Shown here: positions 15,659 to 24,869 of the stretch, in pieces
Position numbering within the stretch: position 1 is the first letter of the stretch
Layout: the number at the start of each line of letters is the position of its first letter
Source of the DNA: Allolucifera butyrica
GTDB taxonomy: Bacteria; Bacillota; Negativicutes; Sporomusales; UPPP01
Direction: 5' to 3'
Assembly (NCBI RefSeq): GCF_900476375.1
Contig: NZ_UPPP01000134.1
Coordinates: forward strand, 62,001-126,000
Length of the DNA stretch: 64,000 nt
The notes under the pieces: generated by a model
What the model was told of the DNA's origin: nothing
Database searches by the model: none
What the model saw: the letters and a program-made list of their open reading frames with translations, nothing else
Made by a program: the position numbers and the translations under genes

Positions 15659-15741
15659 TTTTACTAAAATATAATTCGACATTCATGGAAAATATTCATT
15701 TGTGGGCAGAAATGCACTAAATGAATATTTTTTTAGTAAAA
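15659..15741 (+). promoter_or_regulatory. Paired TTTTACTAAAA boxes and a 12-bp dyad upstream of galK
   Basis: TTTTACTAAAAT lies at 15659-15670 and its inverse TTTTAGTAAAA at 15731-15741. Between them is a perfect inverted repeat, AAATATTCATTT (15690-15701) and AAATGAATATTT (15719-15730). The boxes match those ahead of the GH35 and ABC importer genes, so the same LacI-type regulator probably controls the gal operon. The promoter itself is unclear. The gap 15551-15907 contains no gene. Confidence 0.55.
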
Positions 15742-15857
15742 AAGTAAAAAGAACTTGACGGGAAGCCGGGCTGGGCGTTACGCTATAAATGAATGATGAG
15801 CTCCTGGTATGATTGGGTTTTTGTCAAACTGAGACGGGTTGCGGACCCTTACTCTTA

Positions 15858-15869
15858 TTTTACTAAAAT
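15858..15869 (+). promoter_or_regulatory. TTTTACTAAAAT operator just upstream of galK
   Basis: A third box of the same type, 38 bp before the galK ATG. Its position, probably within the transcribed leader, would suit repression. Confidence 0.5.
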
Positions 15870-15907
15870 TTATAAACCGTTTTTGCGGCGAGAGGAAAGA
15901 GGGGAGA

Positions 15908-17095
15908 ATGTTGACGGATTTACATCAGTGTGAGAGTGTGTTTAAGAAGCTGTTTGGGCCGGAGCCGTACAGAATATTTTTCGCACCGGGAAGGATTAAT
16001 TTGATCGGGGAACATACGGATTATAACGGGGGGCATGTATTTCCCTGCGCGCTTACTTTTGGCACCTATGCCCTGGCACGAAAGAATACCGGGAATATGG
16101 TCCGCCTGTATTCCTTGAATTTGCCGGAGCGGGGTGTGATTGAGTTTCCTTTGACAGACCTGGAGTATGATAAAAAGCACGATTGGGCGAACTATCCCAA
16201 GGGGATGATTCGCTGCCTGCGGCAAGACGGTTGCATTATTGATTCCGGGCTGGACGTTTTGTTTTACGGCGAGATTCCCAACGGTGCGGGTTTGTCGTCG
16301 TCGGCCTCCCTGGAATTGGTGACAGGGGTCATGCTGGCCGGCTTATTTGGGTTGGCAATTGAGCAAATCGACCTGGTAAAAGCGGGCAAGCGGGTAGAGA
16401 ACGAATTCATCGGTGTAAACAGCGGCATTATGGACCAGTTTGCCATCGGTATGGGGAAAGCCGGCCATGGCATTCTGCTCGACTGTGAGACGATGGAGTA
16501 CTCCTATGCGCCTCTCCGCCTGGATCGATACGACATTGTCATCATGAATACCAATAAACGGCGTGAATTGACCGATTCCAAATACAACGAGCGGCGAAGC
16601 GAATGCGAAGCGGCATTGGCTAAATTACAAACCCGGCTGCCGGTCAAGTCGCTGGGCGAACTGGAGGAAGCGTCCTTTGAGAAACATAAGAGTCTTATTG
16701 GCGACGCAGTTTTAATCAAACGGGCCCGGCATGCGGTGCTGGAAAATATTCGCACCGTAAAAGCTCTGGCGGCATTGCAGCAGGGCAATTTAATGGAATT
16801 TGGCCGGTTGATGAATCAATCCCACATTTCCCTCAGGGACGATTATGAAGTAACCGGCCGGGAACTGGATACACTGGCGGAAGCGGCCTGGCGGCAGCCG
16901 GGCGTTTTGGGCGCCCGCATGACCGGCGCCGGATTTGGCGGCTGTGCCATTGCGATTGTGGAAAAAGAACGGACCGGGAGTTTTATCGCTGCGGTGGGAA
17001 AAATCTATCAGGATGCGATTGGCTATGAAGCTTCTTTTTATATTGCCAATATTGGCGACGGCGCCAAAGAGATTACCGGGGAGGTCTTAGAATGA
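15908..17095 (+). CDS. galK: Galactokinase (GalK)
   Basis: This GHMP-family kinase phosphorylates alpha-D-galactose to galactose-1-phosphate with ATP, the entry to the Leloir pathway. The galactokinase signature GRINLIGEHTDYNGG is at about 28-42, the ATP loop GAGLSSSASLELVTG in the middle and GARMTGAGFGGCAIAIV near the C-terminus. ATG 15908 is preferred over the upstream in-frame start because GAGGAAAGAGGGGAG precedes it and the protein then has the usual length (395 residues). It overlaps galE by 4 bp and galT follows, so galK-galE-galT are one operon, with a LacI gene right after. Confidence 0.96.
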   Translation: MLTDLHQCESVFKKLFGPEPYRIFFAPGRINLIGEHTDYNGGHVFPCALTFGTYALARKNTGNMVRLYSLNLPERGVIEFPLTDLEYDKKHDWANYPKGMIRCLRQDGCIIDSGLDVLFYGEIPNGAGLSSSASLELVTGVMLAGLFGLAIEQIDLVKAGKRVENEFIGVNSGIMDQFAIGMGKAGHGILLDCETMEYSYAPLRLDRYDIVIMNTNKRRELTDSKYNERRSECEAALAKLQTRLPVKSLGELEEASFEKHKSLIGDAVLIKRARHAVLENIRTVKALAALQQGNLMEFGRLMNQSHISLRDDYEVTGRELDTLAEAAWRQPGVLGARMTGAGFGGCAIAIVEKERTGSFIAAVGKIYQDAIGYEASFYIANIGDGAKEITGEVLE

Positions 17096-18081
17096 GTGTT
17101 TTGGTTTTGGGCGGGGCGGGTTATATCGGCTCCCATGCCGTGCATCAGCTGATTGATGCCGGACAGCAGGTCGTTGTGGTTGATAATTTGCAGACCGGTC
17201 ATGAGCAGGCGATTCACCCGCAAGCCGTTTTTTACAAAGGGGATATTCGGGATAAGGCTTTTTTAAGAGGGGTATTTACCCGGGAAAATTTGACGACGGT
17301 GATTCATTTTGCCGCCAATTCACTTGTCGGCGAGTCCATGACCCAGCCGTTGCGCTATTTTGACAATAATGTGTATGGTACGCAAGTGCTACTGGAGGTA
17401 ATGCAGGAATTTGGGGTTAAAAATATTGTATTTTCCTCTACGGCGGCTACGTACGGAGAGCCGGAGAGAGTGCCCATTACCGAGGATATGCCGGCGAACC
17501 CGACCAATACTTACGGTGAAACCAAATTAACCATGGAAAAAATGATGAAATGGTGTGATGCCGCCTACGGTATCCGGTACGTATCCCTGCGCTATTTTAA
17601 TGTGGCCGGCGCCAGAAAGAGCGGTAAAATTGGCGAGGACCATGCAACGGAGACCCATCTGATTCCGCTGGTATTGCAGGTGGCGCTGGGAAAACGCGAA
17701 TGGATCACTATCTTCGGTGAAGATTATGCCACGCCGGACGGAACCTGCATCCGGGATTACATCCATGTGGAAGATTTAATTGACGCGCACCTTCTGGCCA
17801 TGAATTATTTAGTAAACGGCGGTAAAAGCGACATTTTCAATTTGGGCAGCAGCCAGGGTTTTTCGGTTAAGGAAATTATCGAGGCGGCCAGAAGCGTGAC
17901 CGGCCATCCCATTCCGGCCAAAACCGGCGAACGGAGAGCGGGCGACCCCAGCAAGCTGGTTGCTTCGTCGGCAAAGGCCAAACAGGGCTTAGGCTGGCAG
18001 CCTAAGCGCACCGATATTCATCAGATTATCGGCGATGCCTGGAATTGGCACCGCCAGCATCCTGACGGATTCAATTACTGA
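17092..18081 (+). CDS. galE: UDP-glucose 4-epimerase (GalE)
   Basis: This NAD-dependent short-chain dehydrogenase interconverts UDP-galactose and UDP-glucose. The NAD motif GGAGYIGSH is at 7-15, followed by the serine strand VFSSTAATYGEP and the catalytic YGETK (Tyr141, Lys145). The C-terminal substrate region contains DGTCIRDYIHVEDL and PAKTGERRAGDPSKLVASS. Length is 329 residues, usual for the family. The ATG overlaps the galK stop (ATGA), so translation is coupled. It lies between galK and galT in the galactose operon and regenerates UDP-glucose for GalT. Confidence 0.96.
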   Translation: MSVLVLGGAGYIGSHAVHQLIDAGQQVVVVDNLQTGHEQAIHPQAVFYKGDIRDKAFLRGVFTRENLTTVIHFAANSLVGESMTQPLRYFDNNVYGTQVLLEVMQEFGVKNIVFSSTAATYGEPERVPITEDMPANPTNTYGETKLTMEKMMKWCDAAYGIRYVSLRYFNVAGARKSGKIGEDHATETHLIPLVLQVALGKREWITIFGEDYATPDGTCIRDYIHVEDLIDAHLLAMNYLVNGGKSDIFNLGSSQGFSVKEIIEAARSVTGHPIPAKTGERRAGDPSKLVASSAKAKQGLGWQPKRTDIHQIIGDAWNWHRQHPDGFNY

Positions 18082-18097
18082 AGAAGAGGGGATGGAT

Positions 18098-19585
18098 ATG
18101 AATATCTGTCAAGTGATTCAACAATTGGTGCAGTGCGCGGTGAGGCGGCAACTGATCGACCGGGAAGATGAAGTGTATGCCCGCAATCAAATCATGTACC
18201 TTGTGGGCCTTGATGATTTTGGGCCGGCGGGGCGGGAGACAACGGACAGGGACATGCCGGATTTGCTGGATGAACTGGTGGATTTCGCCTGTGGGCAGAA
18301 AATCATTGAAGATTTGTTTGATGAAAAGGAAATTCTGGCAGCCCGGATTATGGATATTTTTATGCCCAAGCCCTCGGAAGTTAACCGGAGTTTCTGGGAG
18401 AAATTCCGGCAGGAGCCGCAGCGGGCCACCGATTATTTTTATGCGTTAAGTCAAAACAGCAACTATATTCAGACCCGGCGGATCGCCAAAAATATAAATT
18501 ACAAAGCGGCTACCGAATATGGCGAATTGGATATAACAATTAATCTGTCCAAACCGGAAAAGAATCCGCGGGATATTGCCAAGGCTAAGACGGTCAAAAG
18601 CACCAATTATCCCCGCTGCCTGCTCTGTGTGGAAAATGAAGGCTATGCGGGGCGGATCGGACATCCGGCCCGCTCCAACCACCGCCTGATCCGCATGGAA
18701 CTGGAGGGGGAGCCATGGTATTTCCAATATTCGCCGTATGTCTATTACAATGAACATTGTATCGTGTTGTCCCGGGAACACCGGGATATGAAAATTGACC
18801 GCCAAACCTGGACACGCCTGCTGGCTTTCGTTGAGAGAATGCCTCATTATTTTCTCGGGTCCAATGCGGACCTGCCGATTGTGGGGGGGTCTATCCTGTC
18901 TCATGATCACTATCAGGGCGGACGGTATGAATTTGCCATGGCCAGGGCAGCGGAGGAGTATTCCTTCCGGCTGGAACACTTTGCGGCCATTGAGTGCGCC
19001 GTCGTCAAGTGGCCCTTGTCGGTGATCCGTTTGAAAAGCAGTCACGCCGGCCAGTTAATCGATGCGGCCGACCATATTCTAAGCAGCTGGCGGCAGTATA
19101 GCGACCCGGATGTGGATATTTACGCCTATACGGGCGAAACGCCGCATAATACCATTACTCCCATAGCCCGGAAACGAAACGGTCTGTTGGAGCTGGATCT
19201 GGTTCTCAGAAACAACCGCACCAGTGAGGAACATCCCCTGGGAATTTTTCATCCGCATCTTGATGTGCAGCACATCAAGAAGGAAAACATCGGTTTAATC
19301 GAGGTCATGGGGCTTGCGGTACTGCCGGCCCGGCTGAAAACGGAACTGCAGGAAGTGGAAGAATATTTGCTGGGCCGGCGAGCGGCTGTGGCCGATTACC
19401 ACCAGTCCTGGGCGGAGGAACTGAAAGAGCAATATGCCGGGCAAATTAACGCGGCCAATGCGGCGGAAATCGTAAAAAAGGCGACGACCGCCAAGTTCTT
19501 GCGGGTACTGGAAGATGCGGGCGTTTTTAAACGGAATGAACAGGGCGCGAATGCCTTTAAACGGTTTATTCAATCTTTGAACTAA
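18098..19585 (+). CDS. galT: UDP-glucose--hexose-1-phosphate uridylyltransferase, class II (GalT)
   Basis: This enzyme transfers UMP from UDP-glucose to galactose-1-phosphate. At about 495 residues it is the long Firmicute type (GalT family 2), not the 350-residue E. coli type. Recognisable regions are NYPRCLLCVENEGYAGR, PWYFQYSPYVYYNEHCIVL, GGSILSHDHYQGGRYEFAM (the catalytic His region) and LGIFHPHLDVQHIKKENIGLIE near the C-terminus. Start 18098 was chosen because GAGGGG is 6-7 nt upstream; an ATG at 18092 is too close to it. It is 16 bp after galE. A LacI-family gene begins 14 bp after its stop. Confidence 0.95.
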   Translation: MNICQVIQQLVQCAVRRQLIDREDEVYARNQIMYLVGLDDFGPAGRETTDRDMPDLLDELVDFACGQKIIEDLFDEKEILAARIMDIFMPKPSEVNRSFWEKFRQEPQRATDYFYALSQNSNYIQTRRIAKNINYKAATEYGELDITINLSKPEKNPRDIAKAKTVKSTNYPRCLLCVENEGYAGRIGHPARSNHRLIRMELEGEPWYFQYSPYVYYNEHCIVLSREHRDMKIDRQTWTRLLAFVERMPHYFLGSNADLPIVGGSILSHDHYQGGRYEFAMARAAEEYSFRLEHFAAIECAVVKWPLSVIRLKSSHAGQLIDAADHILSSWRQYSDPDVDIYAYTGETPHNTITPIARKRNGLLELDLVLRNNRTSEEHPLGIFHPHLDVQHIKKENIGLIEVMGLAVLPARLKTELQEVEEYLLGRRAAVADYHQSWAEELKEQYAGQINAANAAEIVKKATTAKFLRVLEDAGVFKRNEQGANAFKRFIQSLN

Positions 19586-19599
19586 AGCATGGGAAGCAG

Positions 19600-20598
19600 G
19601 TGGATGATACGGCTACCATAAAAGAAATAGCGGATAAGGCGGGTGTATCAATTTCTACCGTCTCCAGAGTATTGAATTATGATTTGACTTTATCCGTAAG
19701 CGCCGAAACCAAAAAGAAGGTTTTTGAAATCGCCGAACAGCTTGCCTATGAAAAACGTACCCCCCGTAAAGCGGGAACGGCGAAAATTGCTTTGATTCAC
19801 TGGTTTACGGAAGAAGAAGAACTGGACGATCTCTACTACATGTCAATCCGGCTGGGGATAGAAAAATGCTGCCGGCAGTATAAACTTGGCATCGTCCGCT
19901 TTTTTCCCGATAGCATGGATGGACTGGCGAAAGAAAATATTCAAGGGGTAATTGCCGTAGGCAAGTTTAGCGGGACCGAAGTCAGTTCCTTTCAGGCGAT
20001 AACGAATAATCTGGTGTTTGTGGATTTTTCCCCTGATGAGGACCAATTTGATTCTGTGGGCGTAAACTTCGCCCGGGCGACCCGGCGGGTTATGGATTAT
20101 TTTCAGGCCAAGGGGCATCGGAAGATTGGCTATATCGGCGGCAGGGAAACGTTCCGGGATAAAACGGCCATGATTGAGGACCCCAGAGAAGCGGCCTTTA
20201 AAGCCTATTTACAAGCGGAAAACTTATTCCGGCCAAGCTATGTTTATGGCGGCAACTTTTCGGTGAATGACGGGTATGCCTTAATGAAAAAAGCCGTAGC
20301 CGAACACGGCGAACAACTGCCGACAGCCTTTTTTGTCGGCAATGATTCCATGGCCATCGGCTGTCTGAAAGCGCTTGATGAGGCGCAGATCGCCGTGCCG
20401 GAACGGGTGAATCTGATCAGCGTCAATGATATAAGCCTGGCGCAATATGTTTCTCCCGCATTAAGTACCGTAAGGGTCGATACGGAATTAATGGGTGAAA
20501 CGGCGGTTGATCTGCTGCTGGAACGGTTCAACGGCAGGACGCTGGCCAAAAAGGTAACCATGGCGACGCAATTGATTATCCGGCAAAGCAGTTTTTAA
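19600..20598 (+). CDS. LacI-family regulator, galactan/galactose locus copy 1
   Basis: This 332-residue DNA-binding repressor has an N-terminal LacI helix-turn-helix (TIKEIADKAGVSISTVSRVLN, about residues 6-26) and a periplasmic-binding-protein-like sensor domain. It is closely similar to the regulators at 30485 and 38360, sharing LNYDxTLSVSxETKKKVFE, YMSIRLGIE and FFVGNDSMAIGCL, which implies recent duplication. It starts at a GTG 14 bp after galT and is probably in the gal operon. The TTTACTAAA boxes upstream of galK, GH35 and both ABC importers are the likely operators; the inducer is probably a galactose derivative, but neither can be proven here. Confidence 0.9.
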   Translation: MDDTATIKEIADKAGVSISTVSRVLNYDLTLSVSAETKKKVFEIAEQLAYEKRTPRKAGTAKIALIHWFTEEEELDDLYYMSIRLGIEKCCRQYKLGIVRFFPDSMDGLAKENIQGVIAVGKFSGTEVSSFQAITNNLVFVDFSPDEDQFDSVGVNFARATRRVMDYFQAKGHRKIGYIGGRETFRDKTAMIEDPREAAFKAYLQAENLFRPSYVYGGNFSVNDGYALMKKAVAEHGEQLPTAFFVGNDSMAIGCLKALDEAQIAVPERVNLISVNDISLAQYVSPALSTVRVDTELMGETAVDLLLERFNGRTLAKKVTMATQLIIRQSSF

Positions 20599-20707
20599 TA
20601 ATGGGGAATGGAATCTCCACTTCCGGTTGCGGACAGTGCGTATTGATAGAATGCGTGTTGTTGGTGGCGGAGGTGGAGTTTTTTTATCTGAAATAAATAA
20701 AAGGGTG

Positions 20708-20776
20708 TTTTTAACTAAAATACATAACGATATTTACTAAATATTATTGACATTTGTTTACTGACTTTGCTATAGT
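20708..20776 (+). promoter_or_regulatory. Twin operator plus promoter for the GH35 gene
   Basis: Box 1 TTTTTAACTAAAAT (20708-20721), box 2 ATTTACTAAAT (20732-20742), centres 22 bp apart. Box 2 ends 4 bp before the -35 TTGACA (20747-20752); an 18-nt spacer leads to TATAGT (20771-20776). The same architecture is at 23256-23321 and 32618-32686. Confidence 0.8.
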
Positions 20777-20827
20777 TAAGCCGATAAATACATTAATTCA
20801 GAAATGAACTGGAGGGAGGAAAACCGG

Positions 20828-23167
20828 ATGAAACGGTATTACCTGGATGTGGACAATGCTGCGAAAAAAATTTACTCCGGGCACATAAAGCTGGGCGGTT
20901 CCAATCCGCAGGGGGAGCGAATCGACTTCACCAACTACTATATGCAACGGAATAAGGAACCGTTCTTTGGGATTTGCGGTGAATACCATTATAGCCGTTA
21001 TGAGGAAAGCAGCTGGGAGGATGAAATTATCAAAATGAAGATGTGCGGGGTCAATATTATTTCCACCTATATTTTCTGGATTCATCATGAGGAAGTGGAA
21101 GGGGTGTTTGACTGGGAAGAAAATAAAAATCTCAGGCGGTTCGTGGAACTTTGCGGTAAGCACGGACTGTATGTTTTTATCCGGATCGGGCCGTTTAATC
21201 ATGGCGAAGTTAGGAACGGCGGTATTCCTGACTGGCTTTTCGGACAGCCCTTCGCAATACGGTCCAATGACGAGGGGTATCTGTTTTATGTCCGCCGCTT
21301 TTATGACGCCATCGGGAAACAGGTTCGGGGATTGTTATATAAGGACGGGGGAGCGGTTATCGGTACCCAGATCGAAAATGAATATATGCATGCCGGTGCT
21401 CCCTGGGAAATAACCACAGGAGTAAGTAATGAGTGGCTTTCCAGCGGCGGGGACGGGGAAGATCACATGAAAAAATTAAAGTCCATGGCCCGGGAGGCCG
21501 GGATTGAAACCCCGGTGTATACCTGTACGGCCTGGGGTGGAGCTGCCGCGCCGGTTGACGAAATGCTGCCGCTGTGGGGTGGATATGCTTTCTGGCCCTG
21601 GATTTTTTATGACGATGACGTTAAGGAACATCCGGCAACGCCTGAATATCTGTTCCGGGATCATCACAATAACAAGCTCTCCCGCTGCTACAACTTTGAA
21701 CCGGGCTACAAGCCGGAGGACTACCCGTATGCCTGCTGCGAGATGGGGGGCGGAATGACTGTATTTTATAAATACCGTTTTACCGTGCCGCCGGCAAGCG
21801 TGGAAGCGATGACGGGAATTAAAGTGGCGGGCGGCTGCAATTTTGTCGGCTATTATATGTTTCATGGCGGTTCGAACCCGAAGGGGAAGCGGAACGGTTA
21901 TTTGAATGAACATGCGACTCCTAAAATATCCTATGATTTTCAGGCGCCCCTTGGCGAATTCGGGCAAGTGCGGGAGTCTTATAAAAGGCTCAAACTATTA
22001 CATTATTTTTTTATTGACTTTGCCCAAGATTTATGCAGGATGAAAACGATGCTGCCGCCGGAAGCGGCAAAGCTGGAGCCGGAGGAGATTGAAACCCTGC
22101 GCTATGCGCTCAGGGTAAAGAACGGGTCGGGATTTTTGTTTATCAATAACTATCAGGACCATGTTGAAACACGGTGGCAGACCGATTTCGGCTTTGCCTT
22201 TACTATGGACGGCGGACAATTGAAACTGCCGTACAGCGGCGGACTTTCGCTGGCCAGGGACAGCAGCTGTATATTGCCTGTTAACCTGAATCTGGCGGGC
22301 ATCACCCTGCGGTATGCTTCGGCGCAGTTAATAACCCGGCTCGATTTTGACGGGGAAGCGTATTATTTTTTCTTTACGCCGGAGGGGATGAGAACGGAGT
22401 ACTGCTTTGCCGACGAGAATCTGGCTGATTTGTCCGTGGAGAATGGGGTTTGTAAAAAAACAGCCGGGGGAACCGTGGTATATGTCGAGGAGCAGACGAC
22501 GGCTTTGATTAAATTGACGACGAATACCGGCAAAAAGATTACGCTTTGTACCCTGACCAGGGAACAAAGTTTGAATCTGTGGAAAGCCAATTTCCGGGGC
22601 AGGGGCAGAATCCTGATTACGGAGGCCAATGTGCTGGCGACGGAAGACGGGCTGAAACTGGAGTGTGTGGACCGGGACAGGGTAAGTTTGATGATGTTTC
22701 CGCCCTTACAGGAGGAAATTGCTGTCACCGGCGGGCATTGTGTAACGAAAGACGTCAGCGGGCTTTTCGCCGGGTACTTAATTGCTGTTAATAGGAACCC
22801 TATTTGCTTTCATATTAACCGGGTTTCCGATTCGAAAGCGGTTCTTACCTTTGCGCCGGACAGCTTTACCGGTCTGAAGGAACTCCTTCTTCGTATCGGC
22901 TATGAAGGAGATATTGGTTATGCTTTTATTGACGGCGAACTGATTCATGATAACTTTTGTAATGGGACGGCATGGGAAATCGGCCTTAAAAGATTTGAAC
23001 AAAATTTGTTGACGAAACAAATGTATATTTCCGTTTCCCCGTTAAAAAAAGGATCCTATGTCAAAAATGATTCCGCCATGGCGGCCCGGCGGGAGGTTGT
23101 GGCGGAAGAGACTGCTGTAATTCATTTCGTTAAAGCCGCGGGTGTGTACGAGATTATAATTGTATAG
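20828..23167 (+). CDS. Glycoside hydrolase family 35 beta-galactosidase
   Basis: This 779-residue beta-galactosidase of the retaining GH35 family should release galactose from beta-galactosides such as galacto-oligosaccharides. The N-terminal TIM barrel shows FGICGEYHYSRYEESSWED, VFIRIGPFNHGEVRNGG and GTQIENEY, where Glu185 is the likely acid/base; the likely nucleophile is Glu305 in ACCEMGGG. The C-terminal half is beta-rich jelly-roll. No signal peptide is present, so it acts in the cytoplasm on imported oligomers. ATG 20828 follows GGAGGGAGG, so the upstream in-frame ATG at 20804 is rejected. It is the first gene after the twin-operator promoter, with a separate promoter for the following importer. 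Confidence 0.88.
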   Translation: MKRYYLDVDNAAKKIYSGHIKLGGSNPQGERIDFTNYYMQRNKEPFFGICGEYHYSRYEESSWEDEIIKMKMCGVNIISTYIFWIHHEEVEGVFDWEENKNLRRFVELCGKHGLYVFIRIGPFNHGEVRNGGIPDWLFGQPFAIRSNDEGYLFYVRRFYDAIGKQVRGLLYKDGGAVIGTQIENEYMHAGAPWEITTGVSNEWLSSGGDGEDHMKKLKSMAREAGIETPVYTCTAWGGAAAPVDEMLPLWGGYAFWPWIFYDDDVKEHPATPEYLFRDHHNNKLSRCYNFEPGYKPEDYPYACCEMGGGMTVFYKYRFTVPPASVEAMTGIKVAGGCNFVGYYMFHGGSNPKGKRNGYLNEHATPKISYDFQAPLGEFGQVRESYKRLKLLHYFFIDFAQDLCRMKTMLPPEAAKLEPEEIETLRYALRVKNGSGFLFINNYQDHVETRWQTDFGFAFTMDGGQLKLPYSGGLSLARDSSCILPVNLNLAGITLRYASAQLITRLDFDGEAYYFFFTPEGMRTEYCFADENLADLSVENGVCKKTAGGTVVYVEEQTTALIKLTTNTGKKITLCTLTREQSLNLWKANFRGRGRILITEANVLATEDGLKLECVDRDRVSLMMFPPLQEEIAVTGGHCVTKDVSGLFAGYLIAVNRNPICFHINRVSDSKAVLTFAPDSFTGLKELLLRIGYEGDIGYAFIDGELIHDNFCNGTAWEIGLKRFEQNLLTKQMYISVSPLKKGSYVKNDSAMAARREVVAEETAVIHFVKAAGVYEIIIV

Positions 23168-23255
23168 CTGTTATTTATTTCACTTCGGACCGGTTACGGT
23201 GCCTGTCAATCGGGTGCGTACATATTCGGCGGGGTGGATTTTTTTCGCCTCTTTA

Positions 23256-23321
23256 ATTTACTAAAATTACTTGCTTAATTTACTAAATATCATTGACATT
23301 CTTTAACTGCTTTGTTAAGAT
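23256..23321 (+). promoter_or_regulatory. Twin operator plus promoter for ABC importer 1
   Basis: Boxes ATTTACTAAAAT (23256-23267) and ATTTACTAAAT (23278-23288), 22 bp centre to centre; TTGACA (23293-23298), 17-nt spacer, TAAGAT (23316-23321). A small hairpin CCGGCTgtaaAGCCGG lies in the leader. The 309-bp gap 23168-23476 holds no gene. Confidence 0.8.
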
Positions 23322-23476
23322 GAGATTAATAAGTGGAATTATTTAGAAAAGTAAGTTAATTTTTTATTAATGGGGAAGGGGGGGACAAGTTATTAAAATA
23401 CCGGCTGTAAAGCCGGAGTGTCTGTTGCAGGGGGTTGGCCTATTCTTAGGAAAAATAAAACGTCTGGAGGGAGAGC

Positions 23477-24751
23477 GTGTTGATTAAGCGGGTAATTGCT
23501 TTGATTTTGACTTTATTTATCGTGGCGGCGACGATTGCCGGTTGCGGCGGGTCTTCATCCACTGCGAAAAAAGAGGAACCAATCACGATCAAGGTGGCCG
23601 CCTGGAATATTGCAGCCGATGCCTTGAAGGCGGAAATCGCCGGTTTTCAGAAGAAATACCCCAATATCAAGGTAGAAGTTCAATATGTTGACGCCGATTA
23701 TACGAAAATTATGCCGCGGTTGGTTTCCGGCACGGAAGTGCCTGATATTATTGCCATTCAAAACCGGGATTTTCCGGCCTTTATGAAAAAGTTCCCCAAC
23801 GGGTTTGTAGATATTACGGCTAAGACGGCGGAACTGAAAGAGAAGTTTATCAGCGCCGCGTGGGAGCCGACGATGCTCGGCGGCAAGGTGTACGCAATGC
23901 CCTGGGATATGGGGCCGGCTGCTGTTTATTACCGGAAGGACTTATTTCAGCAGGCCGGGATTGATCCCGCCAAAATTGTTAGCTGGGATGATTATATTGA
24001 GGCCGGTAAAAAACTGAAAGAACATTTTGGCGGCGATGTTGTAATGACAGGGTACAGCCCGGATTTTGACCTTTATGAGGAATTGTTTAGTGAATTAGGC
24101 GGCAATTATTCGACGCCCGACGGCAAAATTGATATTGCCTCGGAAAAGTCAAAGCAAGCGTTGACGATGATTAAGAAATTTGTTGATGCGGGAATTGCAA
24201 TCAATATAAAAGATTGGAACGGACGGATAACGGCCGTAAAAAACGGCAAGATTGCCTCGGTCATTTATCCTGTTTGGTATGCGGGGTCCCTGATGAACGA
24301 TATTGCCGACCAAAAAGGGAAATGGGGCGTTATGCCGTTGCCGGCCTTTACGGCAGGGGGCAACAATCAGGCCAATCTGGGCGGTTCTGTTTTGACAATT
24401 GCCAAACAATCGAAGAATCCGGAAGCCGCCTGGACGTTTCTTGAGTATTGTTTAGCCACCGATGAAGGGCAGACGGTCATGTTGAAGTACGGATTATTCC
24501 CTTCCTATAAACCTTTTTACGAGAATGCTGTCTTTAAACAAACCAATGACTATTTCGGAATTCCCCTATACCAGTTTTTTGCCAAACAAGCGGACAAAAT
24601 TCCGCCGATGAATCATGGCGCCATTATGCTTGATGCCAAGAAACCTTTGCAGGATATGATGATGGCGGTTGTCGGCGGGCAGGATATCGACCAGGCAACG
24701 GCCGCGGCCGCCCAGGATATTGCGAAAAGGACAGGGTTACCCGTAAAGTAG
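23477..24751 (+). CDS. Sugar ABC transporter substrate-binding lipoprotein 1
   Basis: This family 1 solute-binding protein (MalE/UgpB-like) captures oligosaccharide in the periplasm. The lipoprotein signal peptide ends in the lipobox IAGC, so it is anchored in the inner membrane. The mature part has EIAGFQKKYPNIKVEVQYV and AAWTFLEYCLA typical of the family. It is about three-quarters identical by eye to the binding protein at 32936 (shared AMPWDxGPAAVYYR, GGSVLxI, GLFPSY). The start is GTG 23477 or TTG 23480, with GGAGGGAG just upstream. The two permease genes follow. Galacto-oligosaccharide is the likely ligand given the neighbours. Confidence 0.9.
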   Translation: MLIKRVIALILTLFIVAATIAGCGGSSSTAKKEEPITIKVAAWNIAADALKAEIAGFQKKYPNIKVEVQYVDADYTKIMPRLVSGTEVPDIIAIQNRDFPAFMKKFPNGFVDITAKTAELKEKFISAAWEPTMLGGKVYAMPWDMGPAAVYYRKDLFQQAGIDPAKIVSWDDYIEAGKKLKEHFGGDVVMTGYSPDFDLYEELFSELGGNYSTPDGKIDIASEKSKQALTMIKKFVDAGIAINIKDWNGRITAVKNGKIASVIYPVWYAGSLMNDIADQKGKWGVMPLPAFTAGGNNQANLGGSVLTIAKQSKNPEAAWTFLEYCLATDEGQTVMLKYGLFPSYKPFYENAVFKQTNDYFGIPLYQFFAKQADKIPPMNHGAIMLDAKKPLQDMMMAVVGGQDIDQATAAAAQDIAKRTGLPVK

Positions 24752-24762
24752 TTTTAGCGCGC

Positions 24763-24797
24763 AAAGGGTACTATGGTGAATAGTACCCTTTTGTTGA
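24763..24797 (+). terminator. Intercistronic hairpin between binding protein and permease (importer 1)
   Basis: AAAGGGTACTA / TAGTACCCTTTT stem with an 8-nt loop and a T-rich tail. In ABC operons such hairpins reduce downstream permease expression relative to the binding protein; that role is inferred here. Confidence 0.7.
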
Positions 24798-24869
24798 AAG
24801 ACAAATTTTAAGAGGCTGCAAGTTCCCATTGGGCCTTTCTGGTCAGTCTAATTTTGGGAGGTGCTCCAT

